Source of the DNA: JADKFD01 sp050250665
GTDB lineage: Bacteria; Pseudomonadota; Gammaproteobacteria; Xanthomonadales; SZUA-5
NCBI GenBank assembly: GCA_050250665.1
Contig: JBFWOF010000022.1
Coordinates: forward strand, 32,813 to 96,812
Direction of reading: 5' to 3'
Length of the DNA stretch: 64,000 bases
Below the pieces are notes generated by a model. It searched no databases. It was not told the origin of the DNA and saw only the letters and a list, made by a program, of their open reading frames with translations. The position numbers were made by a program, and so were the translations under genes. Below, one piece after another: positions 26,628-34,857 of this stretch (its first letter is position 1; each line of letters starts with the position of its first letter).

Positions 26628-27446
26628 ATGACCCTGCCCGCCAAACCGCACGCCTTTGCCTTGACGATAGCCGGATCCGACTCGGGCGGGGGCGCCGGTA
26701 TCCAGGCCGATCTGCGCAGCTTTGCCAGCCAGGGTGTTTACGGACTCAGCGCCATCACCGCGGTGACGGCGCAGAACTCGCTGGCCGTGAGCGCCGTGCA
26801 AGTGCTGTCCACGCGCCTGATCCGGGCCCAGATTCAGGCGGTGGCCACCGATTTTCCGGTGGCGGCGGTCAAGACCGGCATGCTGGCCAGTCGCGCCATC
26901 GTGCGCCTGGTCGCGGCGGCGGCCCGGGGTGCGCTGGCGAATCGTCCCTGGGTGGTTGATCCGGTGATGATCGCCACCTCGGGCGCGACCTTGCTGCGCG
27001 CCGACGCCGAGCGCAGCGTGCGCGAGGATCTGCTCCCGCTGGCCACCGTACTGACGCCGAACGTGCCTGAAGCCGAAGTGCTGCTGGGTCGCAAGCTGAG
27101 CCGTCAGAGCCAGCTGGAGCGGGCTGCCGCCGACCTGCGCGAACTCGGCGCGCACACCGTGCTGCTCAAGGGCGGACACGTTCCCGGGCGGGAGGTCATC
27201 GACGTCTACGCCGATGCCGGGGGCATCAGCCTGTATCGGGCCCCGCGCCGCCGGCTCAACGGACACGGCACCGGATGCTGTCTGGCCTCGCTGATCGCGG
27301 CTCGACTGGCCCTGGGCGAGGCACCGGCGGCCGCAGTGGCGGCTGCGATAGCCGCCTTCCGCGTGGCGCTGGAACACGGCGCAGTCGTTGGCAGTGCGCC
27401 GGTCTGGGTGCCCTATCCGCTGGGACCGCAGGAACTGCGCAGCTGA
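26628..27446 (+). CDS. thiD: hydroxymethylpyrimidine / phosphomethylpyrimidine kinase
   Basis: Phosphorylates HMP and HMP-P in thiamine synthesis. It has 272 residues. Motifs: TIAGSDSGGGAGIQAD at the N-terminus, GVYGLSAITAVTAQN, VKTGML, VVDPVMIATSG, TPNVPEAEVL and the ATP-site motif GHGTGCCLAS near 222-231. ATG at 26628. It is alone on its strand; idh follows convergently 20 bp after its stop. Confidence 0.94.
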   Translation: MTLPAKPHAFALTIAGSDSGGGAGIQADLRSFASQGVYGLSAITAVTAQNSLAVSAVQVLSTRLIRAQIQAVATDFPVAAVKTGMLASRAIVRLVAAAARGALANRPWVVDPVMIATSGATLLRADAERSVREDLLPLATVLTPNVPEAEVLLGRKLSRQSQLERAAADLRELGAHTVLLKGGHVPGREVIDVYADAGGISLYRAPRRRLNGHGTGCCLASLIAARLALGEAPAAAVAAAIAAFRVALEHGAVVGSAPVWVPYPLGPQELRS

Positions 27447-27465
27447 GTGCGCGCCCCGGATCCGC

Positions 27466-28479
27466 TCAGGCGTCGTTGATCCGAGCTACCAAAGCCGCCG
27501 TGAACTCGTCGGTACCGGCGCTCCCGCCCATGTCGCGGGTGAGTCGGTCCTTGGCCGTCAGCGTGGCGGTGATGGCCGCACGCAGCCGCTGAGCGGCATC
27601 GGCCAGCCCCAGGTGATCGAGCATCAGGGCCGCCGCCAGCAACAGCGCAATCGGATTGGCCACGCCCTTGCCGGCAATATCCGGCGCAGAACCGTGAACC
27701 GCCTCGAAGATGGCCGCATCGGTGCCGATGTTGGCTCCGGGCGCCAGACCCAGGCCCCCCACCAGTCCGGCACACAGATCCGACAGAATGTCGCCGAACA
27801 GATTGGTGGTGACGATGACATCGAATTGATGTGGGTTCATCACCAGTTGCATGCAGGCGTTGTCGACGATCATGTCGTTGACTTCAATGCCCGGATAGTC
27901 CTTGGCGATGGCCCTGGCCGTGCGCAGGAACAAACCCGAGGTGGTCTTCAGGATGTTGGCCTTGTGCACGATGGTGATGCGCTTGCGGCCGGTACGCACG
28001 GCCAGATCAAAGGCATAGCGGGCAATGCGCTCGGAGCCGCGGCGGGTCACCTGAATCATCGATTGCGCCATCTCGCCATCGGCCGACAGCGTCTGTCCCT
28101 CGCTGCGGTAGGCGCCCTCGGTGTTCTCGCGCACCGTCAGCAAATCGATGTCGCTGTGGCGCGAGCGGGTGTTGGGGAAGGACAGCGCCGGCCTGACGTT
28201 GGCGTAGAGGTCGAAGCGGCGACGCAATTCCACGTTGAGCGAGGAAAAACCCTCGCCGACCGGTGTGGTCAAGGGCCCCTTCAAGGCCACGCGCGTGCGC
28301 GTGATCGATTCCAGCGTACTCGCCGGCAGCAGACTGCCATGCTCTTCCATGGCCGCCAGACCAGCACTGGCGAATTCAAAGGCCAGGCCGCAATCCAACG
28401 CTTCAAGTACGCGCAGCGTGGCGTCGGTGATTTCGGGGCCGATTCCGTCGCCACGGATGACCGTGATGGTTTTATTCAT
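27466..28479 (-). CDS. NAD-dependent isocitrate dehydrogenase
   Basis: A 337-residue beta-decarboxylating dehydrogenase of the IDH/IPMDH family. Seen: VIRGDGIGPEI, LKGPLTTPVGEGFSSLNVELRRRFDLYANVRP with the Ser-Asn pair of the isocitrate-binding loop, VRENTEGAYRSEG, KANILKTTSG (catalytic Lys), NLFGDILSD and GSAPDIAGKGVANP. The S-x-N-V-x-LR wording favours isocitrate over isopropylmalate. It is much shorter than the NADP enzyme (about 415) and resembles the homomultimeric NAD type found in Xanthomonads. The ATG at 28479 is chosen over a TTG at 28491. Confidence 0.88.
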   Translation of the reverse strand: MNKTITVIRGDGIGPEITDATLRVLEALDCGLAFEFASAGLAAMEEHGSLLPASTLESITRTRVALKGPLTTPVGEGFSSLNVELRRRFDLYANVRPALSFPNTRSRHSDIDLLTVRENTEGAYRSEGQTLSADGEMAQSMIQVTRRGSERIARYAFDLAVRTGRKRITIVHKANILKTTSGLFLRTARAIAKDYPGIEVNDMIVDNACMQLVMNPHQFDVIVTTNLFGDILSDLCAGLVGGLGLAPGANIGTDAAIFEAVHGSAPDIAGKGVANPIALLLAAALMLDHLGLADAAQRLRAAITATLTAKDRLTRDMGGSAGTDEFTAALVARINDA

Positions 28480-28620
28480 TAGAATTGCCAAGCAATGTGA
28501 CGTAAATGACTACCGGAAGGACTCGCGGTCGGCGTAAACTAGACCCCTGCGTCCGGTGCGGCAACTCGCCGATGGTCGTGGATTGTCATGTGGTTCAGCA
28601 GAAAGCAGACGAGGTGGGCG

Positions 28621-29727
28621 ATGCGCACATTGATGGCGATGATGGGGATGATCCTGTGTCTGCCACTGCAGGCGGTGGCGCAGGCAGGCCTGCACCAGAT
28701 CGAGACCATACCCGCCACGCCGGTGGCCGGCAGTGCCTTCCAGATCCGGGTCACGGGTTCCTGGCCCAACACCTGCGCGCCTGAAGTCATGCCGGTGGTT
28801 GTCGACGGCGTCAACATTGACGTGTCCGTACGCCAGCGCGATGCCATCTGCGGCGCCGCCATCACACCTTATTCAGTCGTGGTCGATCCCGCCGCCGTGG
28901 CGCCGGCCGGCTTTCCGGGCAGCCGCATCTATCGGGTACGGTTCTCGATCAAGGATGCGATCAATCAGCCCAAGTTGCTGGCCTTCCGCACCGTCGATCT
29001 GACCGCCCCCAGCGCTCATGATGTCCAGCCTGAAGCAGGCTTCTGGACGCCAGATCCGCTCGGCGAGTTCCAGACCAGCGGCAGCGGCATCGGCTTCATG
29101 GTTGAACGGCAGGGCACCACGCTGGCCATGACCACCAATGCCTATACCCTGAACGGTCAGGCCGCCTGGTATCTCAGCGCCGGCGCCATTGCGCGTTCGA
29201 GCTTCCGCGGCGACCTGCTGCGCTCGATCGGTGGACAGCCGCTCTGGGGCACCTATCGCGGGGCACAGTCGGTGGAACCTGCGGGCAATGTCGATATCGA
29301 ATTCACCACCAACTCGAGCGCCGTGGTCTGGTACGCGCGGCCCGGCGGCGAAGGCATCTTCGACGAACTGGAGCTGATGCCGATCTCGATCCATCGGATG
29401 AACTTCGCGCTGGCGGCAGACGGTCGCGCCCTGGCCGGCGTGTGGGCCTTCAGCGGCTATGACCCGAACAGTCAGGTCTCACCCAAGACCCTGCGCTTCA
29501 GCTACCGCGAAGACCGCATCCTCGCCACCGAAGCCATTCTGGTGTCCGCGGAAGGCTATGAGTTGCGCTGCGCCATCGATCCGGAACAGGCGGAAGTGGC
29601 GCCCTCGGTCTGTCGACTGCTCTACGGCGGCGCCGATGTCGCGCGCTTCGACAACAACGGTCTGACCCGCCTCTCCGGCCACAGCGCCAACGGCGACGAC
29701 ATCACCCTGGTGCGTCTGGGCGACTGA
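28621..29727 (+). CDS. secreted hypothetical protein with G-x-W strand motifs
   Basis: A 368-residue protein when started at the ATG at 28621, which has a GAGG site upstream; an ATG at 28588 gives 379 residues. The signal peptide is RTLMAMMGMILCLPLQAVAQA. The first half (30-130) looks like an Ig-like or beta-sandwich domain. The second half carries GFWTPDPLGEFQTSGSG and then Q-G-x-x-L-x-M-x-x-x-x-Y-T-L-N-G-Q-A-A-W-Y. That pattern recurs in many uncharacterised exported proteins of Lysobacterales. No enzyme motif was seen. It is divergent from idh. Confidence 0.65.
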   Translation: MRTLMAMMGMILCLPLQAVAQAGLHQIETIPATPVAGSAFQIRVTGSWPNTCAPEVMPVVVDGVNIDVSVRQRDAICGAAITPYSVVVDPAAVAPAGFPGSRIYRVRFSIKDAINQPKLLAFRTVDLTAPSAHDVQPEAGFWTPDPLGEFQTSGSGIGFMVERQGTTLAMTTNAYTLNGQAAWYLSAGAIARSSFRGDLLRSIGGQPLWGTYRGAQSVEPAGNVDIEFTTNSSAVVWYARPGGEGIFDELELMPISIHRMNFALAADGRALAGVWAFSGYDPNSQVSPKTLRFSYREDRILATEAILVSAEGYELRCAIDPEQAEVAPSVCRLLYGGADVARFDNNGLTRLSGHSANGDDITLVRLGD

Positions 29728-29791
29728 CGCCGGTACTGCTCTGGCGCGAGGCCTTCATCGGCTGACGCCAGAGCCATCATCCGCATCACGA

Positions 29792-30166
29792 TCAGCCTGC
29801 TGCCGGGGCACTCCCGGCATCTGCGGCAGCGAGTTCGTCGAGAAAATCGACCGCCCGGCGCAGATGCGGAATGACGATCGAGCCACCAACCACCAGGCCC
29901 ACGCTCATCGCCTCGAAGATCTCCTCGAAGCTGAGGCCAGCCTGTCGGCATTGCGCCAGGTGGTAGCTCACGCAGTCATCGCACCGCAACACCAGCGAAG
30001 CCACCAGGCCCAGCAACTCCTTGGTGCGCACATCCAGATGCCCACCCTCGCCGTAGCACTGGCGATCGAGTGCAAAAAAGCGCCGCGCGACCTGATTGTC
30101 GATACCGAGGATGCGCTCGTTCATGCGCTGCCGGTAGGACACGAACTCCTTCAGACGCCCGCTCAT
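29792..30166 (-). CDS. carboxymuconolactone decarboxylase / AhpD-like protein
   Basis: A 124-residue alpha-helical protein of the CMD family. The redox-type motif CDDCVSYH (Cys-x-x-Cys-x3-His) near residues 62-69 is that of AhpD-like alkylhydroperoxidases rather than of the true decarboxylase. The ATG overlaps the stop of the upstream glutaredoxin gene as ATGA, so the two are coupled. A joint role in thiol peroxide defence is likely but inferred. Confidence 0.85.
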   Translation of the reverse strand: MSGRLKEFVSYRQRMNERILGIDNQVARRFFALDRQCYGEGGHLDVRTKELLGLVASLVLRCDDCVSYHLAQCRQAGLSFEEIFEAMSVGLVVGGSIVIPHLRRAVDFLDELAAADAGSAPAAG

Positions 30167-30429
30167 ACAGCACTCCCGGCCAGCATCGGGTCCAGTTTGC
30201 CAGCTCGGTCCAGCGCCACCAGATCGTCATGACCACCCACATGCTCACCATTGATGAAGATCTGCGGCACGGTCCGGCGCTGACTGCGGGTCAGCATTTC
30301 CTCCCGCCGCTGCGGCGACAGATCCACCCGGATCTCCTCGATCTGGGTCGCACCCTTGCGCGACAGCAAGCCCTTGGCAGCTATGCAATAAGGGCAGATC
30401 GCCGTGGTGTACATCTCGATTTTTGCCAT
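30163..30429 (-). CDS. grxC: glutaredoxin 3
   Basis: An 88-residue dithiol glutaredoxin. Active site CPYC at residues 12-15, the cis-Pro loop RRTVPQIFINGEHVGGHDD, and a GSH-binding GG-x-DD. It uses glutathione to reduce disulfides. It is directly coupled (4-bp overlap) to the downstream AhpD-like gene. Confidence 0.95.
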   Translation of the reverse strand: MAKIEMYTTAICPYCIAAKGLLSRKGATQIEEIRVDLSPQRREEMLTRSQRRTVPQIFINGEHVGGHDDLVALDRAGKLDPMLAGSAV

Positions 30430-30503
30430 GGGCGTTTACTCCGGGGTGGATGAGGGAAAGGCAAGGGGCGCCGCCGGCTCGCTGGCGCCAGCAAGGCAAT
30501 GCT

Positions 30504-30824
30504 CTACAAGCAATGCTCAGGTTTGGGCAGTCCGGCCACTTTGCAAGCCTGTTTGGCCGGGCCGTCCGGGAACAACTGATACAGGCGACGACTGCTGGCA
30601 CGGGCTTCGCCGAGCAAGGGAGCGATGGCCTTGACCAGCACCCGCATCGGCGGACTGAGCCCGAATCGGGCGTGGTAGTCGCGCAGGAACTCCACCACCG
30701 CCCAATGGTCGGCGCTCAGCACCAGTCCTTCGGCAGCCGCGGTGATTTCCGCAAACTGGGTGGTCCAGGCCGTGGAATCGAGCAGATAACCCTGCTCGTC
30801 GCACTCGAATTCGCTCGGGTCCAA
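30504..30824 (-). CDS. tusE: sulfur relay protein TusE / DsrC family
   Basis: A 106-residue protein that accepts persulfide from TusBCD and passes it to MnmA for 2-thiouridine in tRNA. The C-terminal arm PAKQACKVAGLPKPEHCL carries both conserved Cys; the penultimate one is the sulfur carrier. The start is a TTG at 30824, immediately after the TGA of tusB; the length then matches E. coli TusE (109). No dsrAB or other sulfite reductase genes are nearby, so tRNA thiolation is the likely role. Confidence 0.93.
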   Translation of the reverse strand: MDPSEFECDEQGYLLDSTAWTTQFAEITAAAEGLVLSADHWAVVEFLRDYHARFGLSPPMRVLVKAIAPLLGEARASSRRLYQLFPDGPAKQACKVAGLPKPEHCL

Positions 30825-31112
30825 TCAGCTCCACTCCAGCAATGTTTGATGTGCCGAGATCAGCTGCCACCATTGCCGATCATCGATCAATTCAATGTCC
30901 GCCGGCACGGTCAGGCCCGGCGACAGCGCAATCTGCGGGATCACCCAGCGCAGCTCAAGCCCGAGGCCGCGCTTCCATGCTGCGATGGCCGCCAGATCGG
31001 CGATGGCGCCGTCGAGCAGCACCAGCACATCGCCCTCGGCCAGGGCCTGTTCCAGCTGAGTCCAGTGTTCGCGGGCATCCAGCCCCATCGACAGATGATG
31101 CAATGCGCTCAT
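30825..31112 (-). CDS. tusB: sulfur relay protein TusB (DsrH family)
   Basis: A 95-residue member of the TusBCD heterohexamer. The N-terminal MSALHHLS and the GDVLVLLDGAI stretch are typical; it lacks a catalytic Cys, as expected for a structural subunit. Its ATG lies directly against the TGA of tusC. Confidence 0.85.
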   Translation of the reverse strand: MSALHHLSMGLDAREHWTQLEQALAEGDVLVLLDGAIADLAAIAAWKRGLGLELRWVIPQIALSPGLTVPADIELIDDRQWWQLISAHQTLLEWS

Positions 31113-31451
31113 TCACCACACCTGCAGGGCTGCATGCCGCAGCCAGATGCGCCAGGCCGGCGCATCCATCCAGTCTAGCGGCAGGATCGGCTGACGCCCG
31201 GCCAGCGCATCCGGACAGGGTCGGCGAGCGCGGATTGGCGCCAGATCCAGCAAGGCCAGACTGGAAAAAGCCCGGGCAATGTCGCAACTCACAGCCGGCT
31301 CCGGCAGCAACCACCGCAGCGCCGGCCCGGACACGCCTATCTCCACGGGCACGTCCAGCGCCGCCGCCGCCTGCAGCAGGTCGAAACTGCTGCGCCAGTC
31401 TGCATCTGCTTGATCAGAGCCCAGCAGCAAGATGCGCAAGGGCCCGCTCAT
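31113..31451 (-). CDS. tusC: sulfur relay protein TusC (DsrF family)
   Basis: A 112-residue DsrE/F-fold protein between tusD and tusB. Sequence similarity to TusC is weak by eye (ILLLGSDQADADWRSSFDLLQAAAALDVPVEI). The order D-C-B and the tight coupling to both neighbours (ATGA overlap with tusD, abutting tusB) make the assignment secure enough. Confidence 0.8.
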   Translation of the reverse strand: MSGPLRILLLGSDQADADWRSSFDLLQAAAALDVPVEIGVSGPALRWLLPEPAVSCDIARAFSSLALLDLAPIRARRPCPDALAGRQPILPLDWMDAPAWRIWLRHAALQVW

Positions 31452-31804
31452 GCCCGTGGGTTTCCAAAGCGCAGGACCCGATCGGCACGCTCGACAGCAC
31501 CCAGCCAGTCCGCCAGTCCGCCCAGACGAAACGGCGCCGACAAGGGCTGGCTCTCGATGCCCGCCCTGGCCAGGGCGGTACGACAGACGACGCAGTCAAG
31601 GCCGGTGCTTGCCACCAGGGCGCGCAACTGCCCGATCAGCGGGTTGGCCGAGTGCGGGTTCAGAGCCGCATAAGCGCCTTTGTGGTACAAAAACAGGGTG
31701 TCGAGGGTAGCCCCGGCCTCACCGGCGATCTCCAGCATGCGCGCGGCGAGCCGCAGCGCCTGCGAGTTCGCCGGATCACCCAGCACCATCACGGACAAAC
31801 GCAT
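31448..31804 (-). CDS. tusD: sulfurtransferase TusD (DsrE family)
   Basis: A 118-residue subunit carrying the active Cys of the TusBCD complex, in LDCVVCRTALARAGI (about residues 69-83). The N-terminal LSVMVLGDPANSQALRLAARML and LFLYHKGAY are typical. First gene of tusDCB-tusE. Its start codon overlaps the start codon of divergent bepA by 2 bp, so its promoter must lie within bepA. Confidence 0.9.
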   Translation of the reverse strand: MRLSVMVLGDPANSQALRLAARMLEIAGEAGATLDTLFLYHKGAYAALNPHSANPLIGQLRALVASTGLDCVVCRTALARAGIESQPLSAPFRLGGLADWLGAVERADRVLRFGNPRA

Positions 31805-33314
31805 GATCAGCCATCATTTCAACGCCGGATCTCAAACTATACGCGCCAGGGGCGGGCTGGGCTGGCTGACCCTGCTGTGGCTGGCGGGCGCCGCACCGGC
31901 CTGGAGTCAGAGCAGCACTGATCTGCCGGACCTGGGTGATTCCTCCGGCCGCGTGCTCAGCGCCGAGAGCGAGCGCGAGTACTCCGACGGCCTGCTGCGG
32001 CAGTTGCGCAATTACGGGCTGAGCATCGACGACGCCGAACTGGTCGAATATTACGAAACCCTGGCCAACCGTCTGGTGCAGGCCAGCGGCCGCACCGAAA
32101 CCCGATTCCACTTCGAGATGATCGACGTGCCGGTGGTCAACGCCTTCGCCTCTCCGGGCGGTCTGGTGGTGACCTTCTCGGAGCTGATGCTGCAGGCCGA
32201 CAACGAAAGCGAACTGGCCGGCGTGCTCAGCCACGAAATCGCCCATGTCACCCAGCGACACATCGCGCGGGCCATGGAGAGCTCGATCGAAGACGTGCTG
32301 CCGATTCTGATCGGCGCCGTGGCGCTGGCCGTGGCCACCCGTGGTCAGGGTGACGGCGGACAGGCGGCCATGGCCGGCGGCATCGCGCTGATGCAGCAGC
32401 GGCAGATCAACTTCACCCGCGACAATGAGCACGAGGCCGATCGGGTCGGCATCCAGACGCTGGCAAAGGCCGGTTTTGACCCCAGCGGCATGGCCGATTT
32501 CTTCGCCAAGATCGGCTTGCTCAACCGCACCCAGGGCGAGAAACCGCCGGAATATCTGCAATCCCATCCAGTCACGACCACCCGCATCGCCGAAGCCAAG
32601 GCCCGCGCCGACAAGCTGCGGGTGGGCACACAGCAGACCAGCCTGGATTTCGCCCTGATGCGCGAGCGCCTGCGCGTGCTGACCTCGCGCGAGTTGCCGG
32701 CACTGGTGCGTTATTACAAGGACAGCAAGCGTGCGCGCGATGTCGACAAGCGCGCCCAGAGCTATGGTCTGGCGCTGGCCCAGTCGCGACTGGGCGCCCA
32801 TGCCGAAGCCCGCGCGGCGCTGATGCTGCTGGCCGAGGGCGACCCGCATCGCTTGAGCTACCAGCTGGCCCTGGCCGAAGTCGATCGCGCCGAACGCCTG
32901 TTCGATGCTGCTGACGAACGCTACCAGCGCCTGCTGGCAGAACGACCCGGTCATCGGGTGATTTCCATTGCCTACGCCCGCAGCCAGATCGAACGCGACA
33001 CGCCCGACGCCGGCAGGCGGGCCGTGGATGCCTTGCGGCCGTTGATTCGCAGCTACGGCGAAGACCCGTCGCTGCAGGAACTCTATGCCCGCGCCAATCA
33101 GCTGGCCGGCGATCCGGTACGCGCCGCCGAAGCCTATGCCCAATCCTTTTTCCTGCGCGGCAAATACGAAGACGCCATGCACCAGTTGGAGCAGACCGCC
33201 GCTCGCAACGATCTGGACTACTACGACCGGGCACGCATCGACGCCCAGATCGCCCAGTGGCAGCCGGTGGTGCTGCGCGAGCGCAAGCGCGCCGAGGACG
33301 CCGATCGCGGGTGA
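31803..33314 (+). CDS. bepA: periplasmic M48 metalloprotease with TPR tail, BepA-like
   Basis: A 503-residue outer-membrane quality-control protease and chaperone. Signal peptide: WLTLLWLAGAAPAWS. The M48 domain has zinc motif HEIAH at 144-148 and a third ligand in the NEHEADRVG segment near 211. The C-terminal half is a TPR array (SYGLALAQSRLGAHAEARAAL and similar). This layout matches BepA, which degrades stalled LptD and BamA clients. The ATG at 31803 overlaps divergent tusD; GGA lies 7 nt upstream. The frame continues upstream to 31680 but without a signal peptide. Confidence 0.9.
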   Translation: MISHHFNAGSQTIRARGGLGWLTLLWLAGAAPAWSQSSTDLPDLGDSSGRVLSAESEREYSDGLLRQLRNYGLSIDDAELVEYYETLANRLVQASGRTETRFHFEMIDVPVVNAFASPGGLVVTFSELMLQADNESELAGVLSHEIAHVTQRHIARAMESSIEDVLPILIGAVALAVATRGQGDGGQAAMAGGIALMQQRQINFTRDNEHEADRVGIQTLAKAGFDPSGMADFFAKIGLLNRTQGEKPPEYLQSHPVTTTRIAEAKARADKLRVGTQQTSLDFALMRERLRVLTSRELPALVRYYKDSKRARDVDKRAQSYGLALAQSRLGAHAEARAALMLLAEGDPHRLSYQLALAEVDRAERLFDAADERYQRLLAERPGHRVISIAYARSQIERDTPDAGRRAVDALRPLIRSYGEDPSLQELYARANQLAGDPVRAAEAYAQSFFLRGKYEDAMHQLEQTAARNDLDYYDRARIDAQIAQWQPVVLRERKRAEDADRG

Positions 33315-33852
33315 TCTGGTTGTTGGTTGTTGGTTGTTGGTTGTTGGTTGTTGGTTGTCGCTTGGCGCAGGACACGCGGGTGCCGGCCCCCGCCGCTGTG
33401 GGAGCGGCTTCAGCCGCGATCAGAAGTGTCAGCGTCCCCAACTCTGGATGGCTCGCGGCGCTTTCGATGAATCCCTGTCGCGAGTAGTTGATTTTGCAGA
33501 ATGGCATGAGAGTACCGCGGCTATGGAGGGCGCCGCGCTGCGGCGCCGCTTTGCCTTTCCCGGCCATCATAGAGCGGCCGCGCAGGCGCGCGTCCCTCCT
33601 CAAGACCGCTCCGATCCAGCAAGGTCGTTGATGGCCGTGGGCACCATCGGATCCAGACCGGCGGCTCTCCGTGACCTCGTCCGAAACACCTGAACTCATA
33701 CTCCGGCTGCCCGACAAGACCCTCAAATTGCCGCCCACGACCTCACCGAATCACGCGCTCAGGGCAGTATTTTGTGACACCGTCACACGCTGGTCATATT
33801 TTCGCCTTTGAATCGGGGTACCAAGGGTCGGCAATAGTCGCTGGAGAAGTTC
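33315..33852. repeat. gap with GGTTGTT heptamers and dispersed modules
   Basis: No gene. 33318-33359 is six copies of GGTTGTT (the last ends in C). At 33399-33424 there is a TGTGGGAGCGGCTTCAGCCG module, also present at 51725 and 51762. 33571-33604 is an exact inverted copy of 5938-5971. The last 80 bp contain the probable phoB control region. Confidence 0.75.
33774..33797 (+). promoter_or_regulatory. candidate PhoB box upstream of phoB
   Basis: CCGTCAC (33780-33786) and TGGTCAT (33791-33797) are direct repeats with an 11-bp period, each 5 of 7 to the Pho-box heptamer CTGTCAT, followed by an AT-rich ATTTTC. The first half also forms a GTGAC-ACC-GTCAC dyad. Autoregulation of phoB by PhoB is known in other bacteria; here it is inferred. 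Confidence 0.5.
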
Positions 33853-34542
33853 GTGGAGCAACGGGTTCTGGTGGTCGAGGACGAGACCGCGATTCGGGAC
33901 ATGATCGCGTTCGCGCTGAAACGTGCGAGCCTGGTACCAATGCTGGCCGAGGACGCGCGCGCGGCCCAGCTGCTGATTGCCGACCGCCTGCCTGATCTGG
34001 TGCTGCTCGACTGGATGCTGCCCGGTACCAGCGGTCTGGAGTTTGCGCGGCGTCTGCGCCGCGAGGAACTGACCCGGGACATTCCGATCATCATGCTGAC
34101 CGCGCGCGGCGAGGAAGACGATCGGGTCATGGGCCTGGACGCCGGCATCGACGACTATGTGGTCAAACCCTTCTCCACCCGTGAACTGGTCGCGCGTATC
34201 CGCGCCGTGCTGCGACGCACCCAGCCGCACGGCGATGGCCAGACCATCAGCCTCGGTGGCCTGACCCTGGACACGCTCAGCCATCGGGTCTTCGCCAATG
34301 ATCGCCCAGTGCAGCTGGGACCTACCGAATACCGTTTGCTGGCCTTCTTCATGACCCACCCCGAGCGGGTCTACACCCGCAGCCAGCTGCTGGACAACGT
34401 CTGGGGCAGCGGCGTCTACGTCGAAGAACGCACCGTCGATGTGCACATCCGGCGTTTGCGCAAGAGCCTGGAGCCATGCGCGCTGGAAGATTACATCCAG
34501 ACCGTGCGCGGCGCCGGTTATCGCTTTTCAACGACGGTCTGA
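33853..34542 (+). CDS. phoB: phosphate regulon response regulator PhoB
   Basis: A 229-residue OmpR/PhoB-type regulator. The receiver has acidic D10/E11, phosphoacceptor D53 and K105 in VVKPF. The C-terminal winged helix ends in the typical RTVDVHIRRLRKSLEP and VRGAGYRF. GTG start with GGAG 6 nt upstream. It is followed by phoR, ppk1 and ppx, so the cluster links phosphate sensing with polyphosphate turnover. Confidence 0.93.
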   Translation: MEQRVLVVEDETAIRDMIAFALKRASLVPMLAEDARAAQLLIADRLPDLVLLDWMLPGTSGLEFARRLRREELTRDIPIIMLTARGEEDDRVMGLDAGIDDYVVKPFSTRELVARIRAVLRRTQPHGDGQTISLGGLTLDTLSHRVFANDRPVQLGPTEYRLLAFFMTHPERVYTRSQLLDNVWGSGVYVEERTVDVHIRRLRKSLEPCALEDYIQTVRGAGYRFSTTV

Positions 34543-34644
34543 GCGGTGAGGGAGCCGACGGCAAGAGCCTGCCTCGAACGGCAAGATGGTCCAGTCCGGA
34601 GCATCCCTGACTGCTTGAGTCAGCCACCCGTCAGACGCCCGCTC

Positions 34645-34735
34645 TGTGTAGCCCGGAAGTGCGCGAAGCGCTCTCCGGGAGATGAAGTGAAGAGCGCCGG
34701 AGACCGCTGCGCGTCACTCCCGGCCTACAGGGCAA
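34645..34735. repeat. TAGCCCGGA...CCGGCCTACA palindromic module between phoB and phoR
   Basis: GTAGCCCGGAAGTGCGCGAAGCGCTCTCCGGGAG followed by a diverged inverted partner ending CCCGGCCTACAG. It is a dispersed palindrome of a kind common between genes of proteobacteria. It fills the 34543-34857 gap, which otherwise shows nothing except a weak ribosome site for phoR. Confidence 0.6.
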
Positions 34736-34857
34736 TGCGGCGCCCCGGCAGGTGATGCGGGATACTGTGCAGGCAGGCGCCAGTCCTCGCCAGAGCGCTC
34801 GGCGGACGCAGTGGCCATGCTGACCTGACCTTGGTGCACACTCAGGACCTTTCACCG

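Noticed and set aside
26499..26628. Thiamine riboswitch before thiD
   Set aside because: The conserved THI-box words (CTGAGA and the AATGCCAGCG-type segment) are absent.
30504..31804. Dissimilatory sulfur oxidation (dsrEFH-dsrC)
   Set aside because: No dsrAB or electron-transfer genes are present, and the order tusD-tusC-tusB-tusE fits tRNA thiolation.
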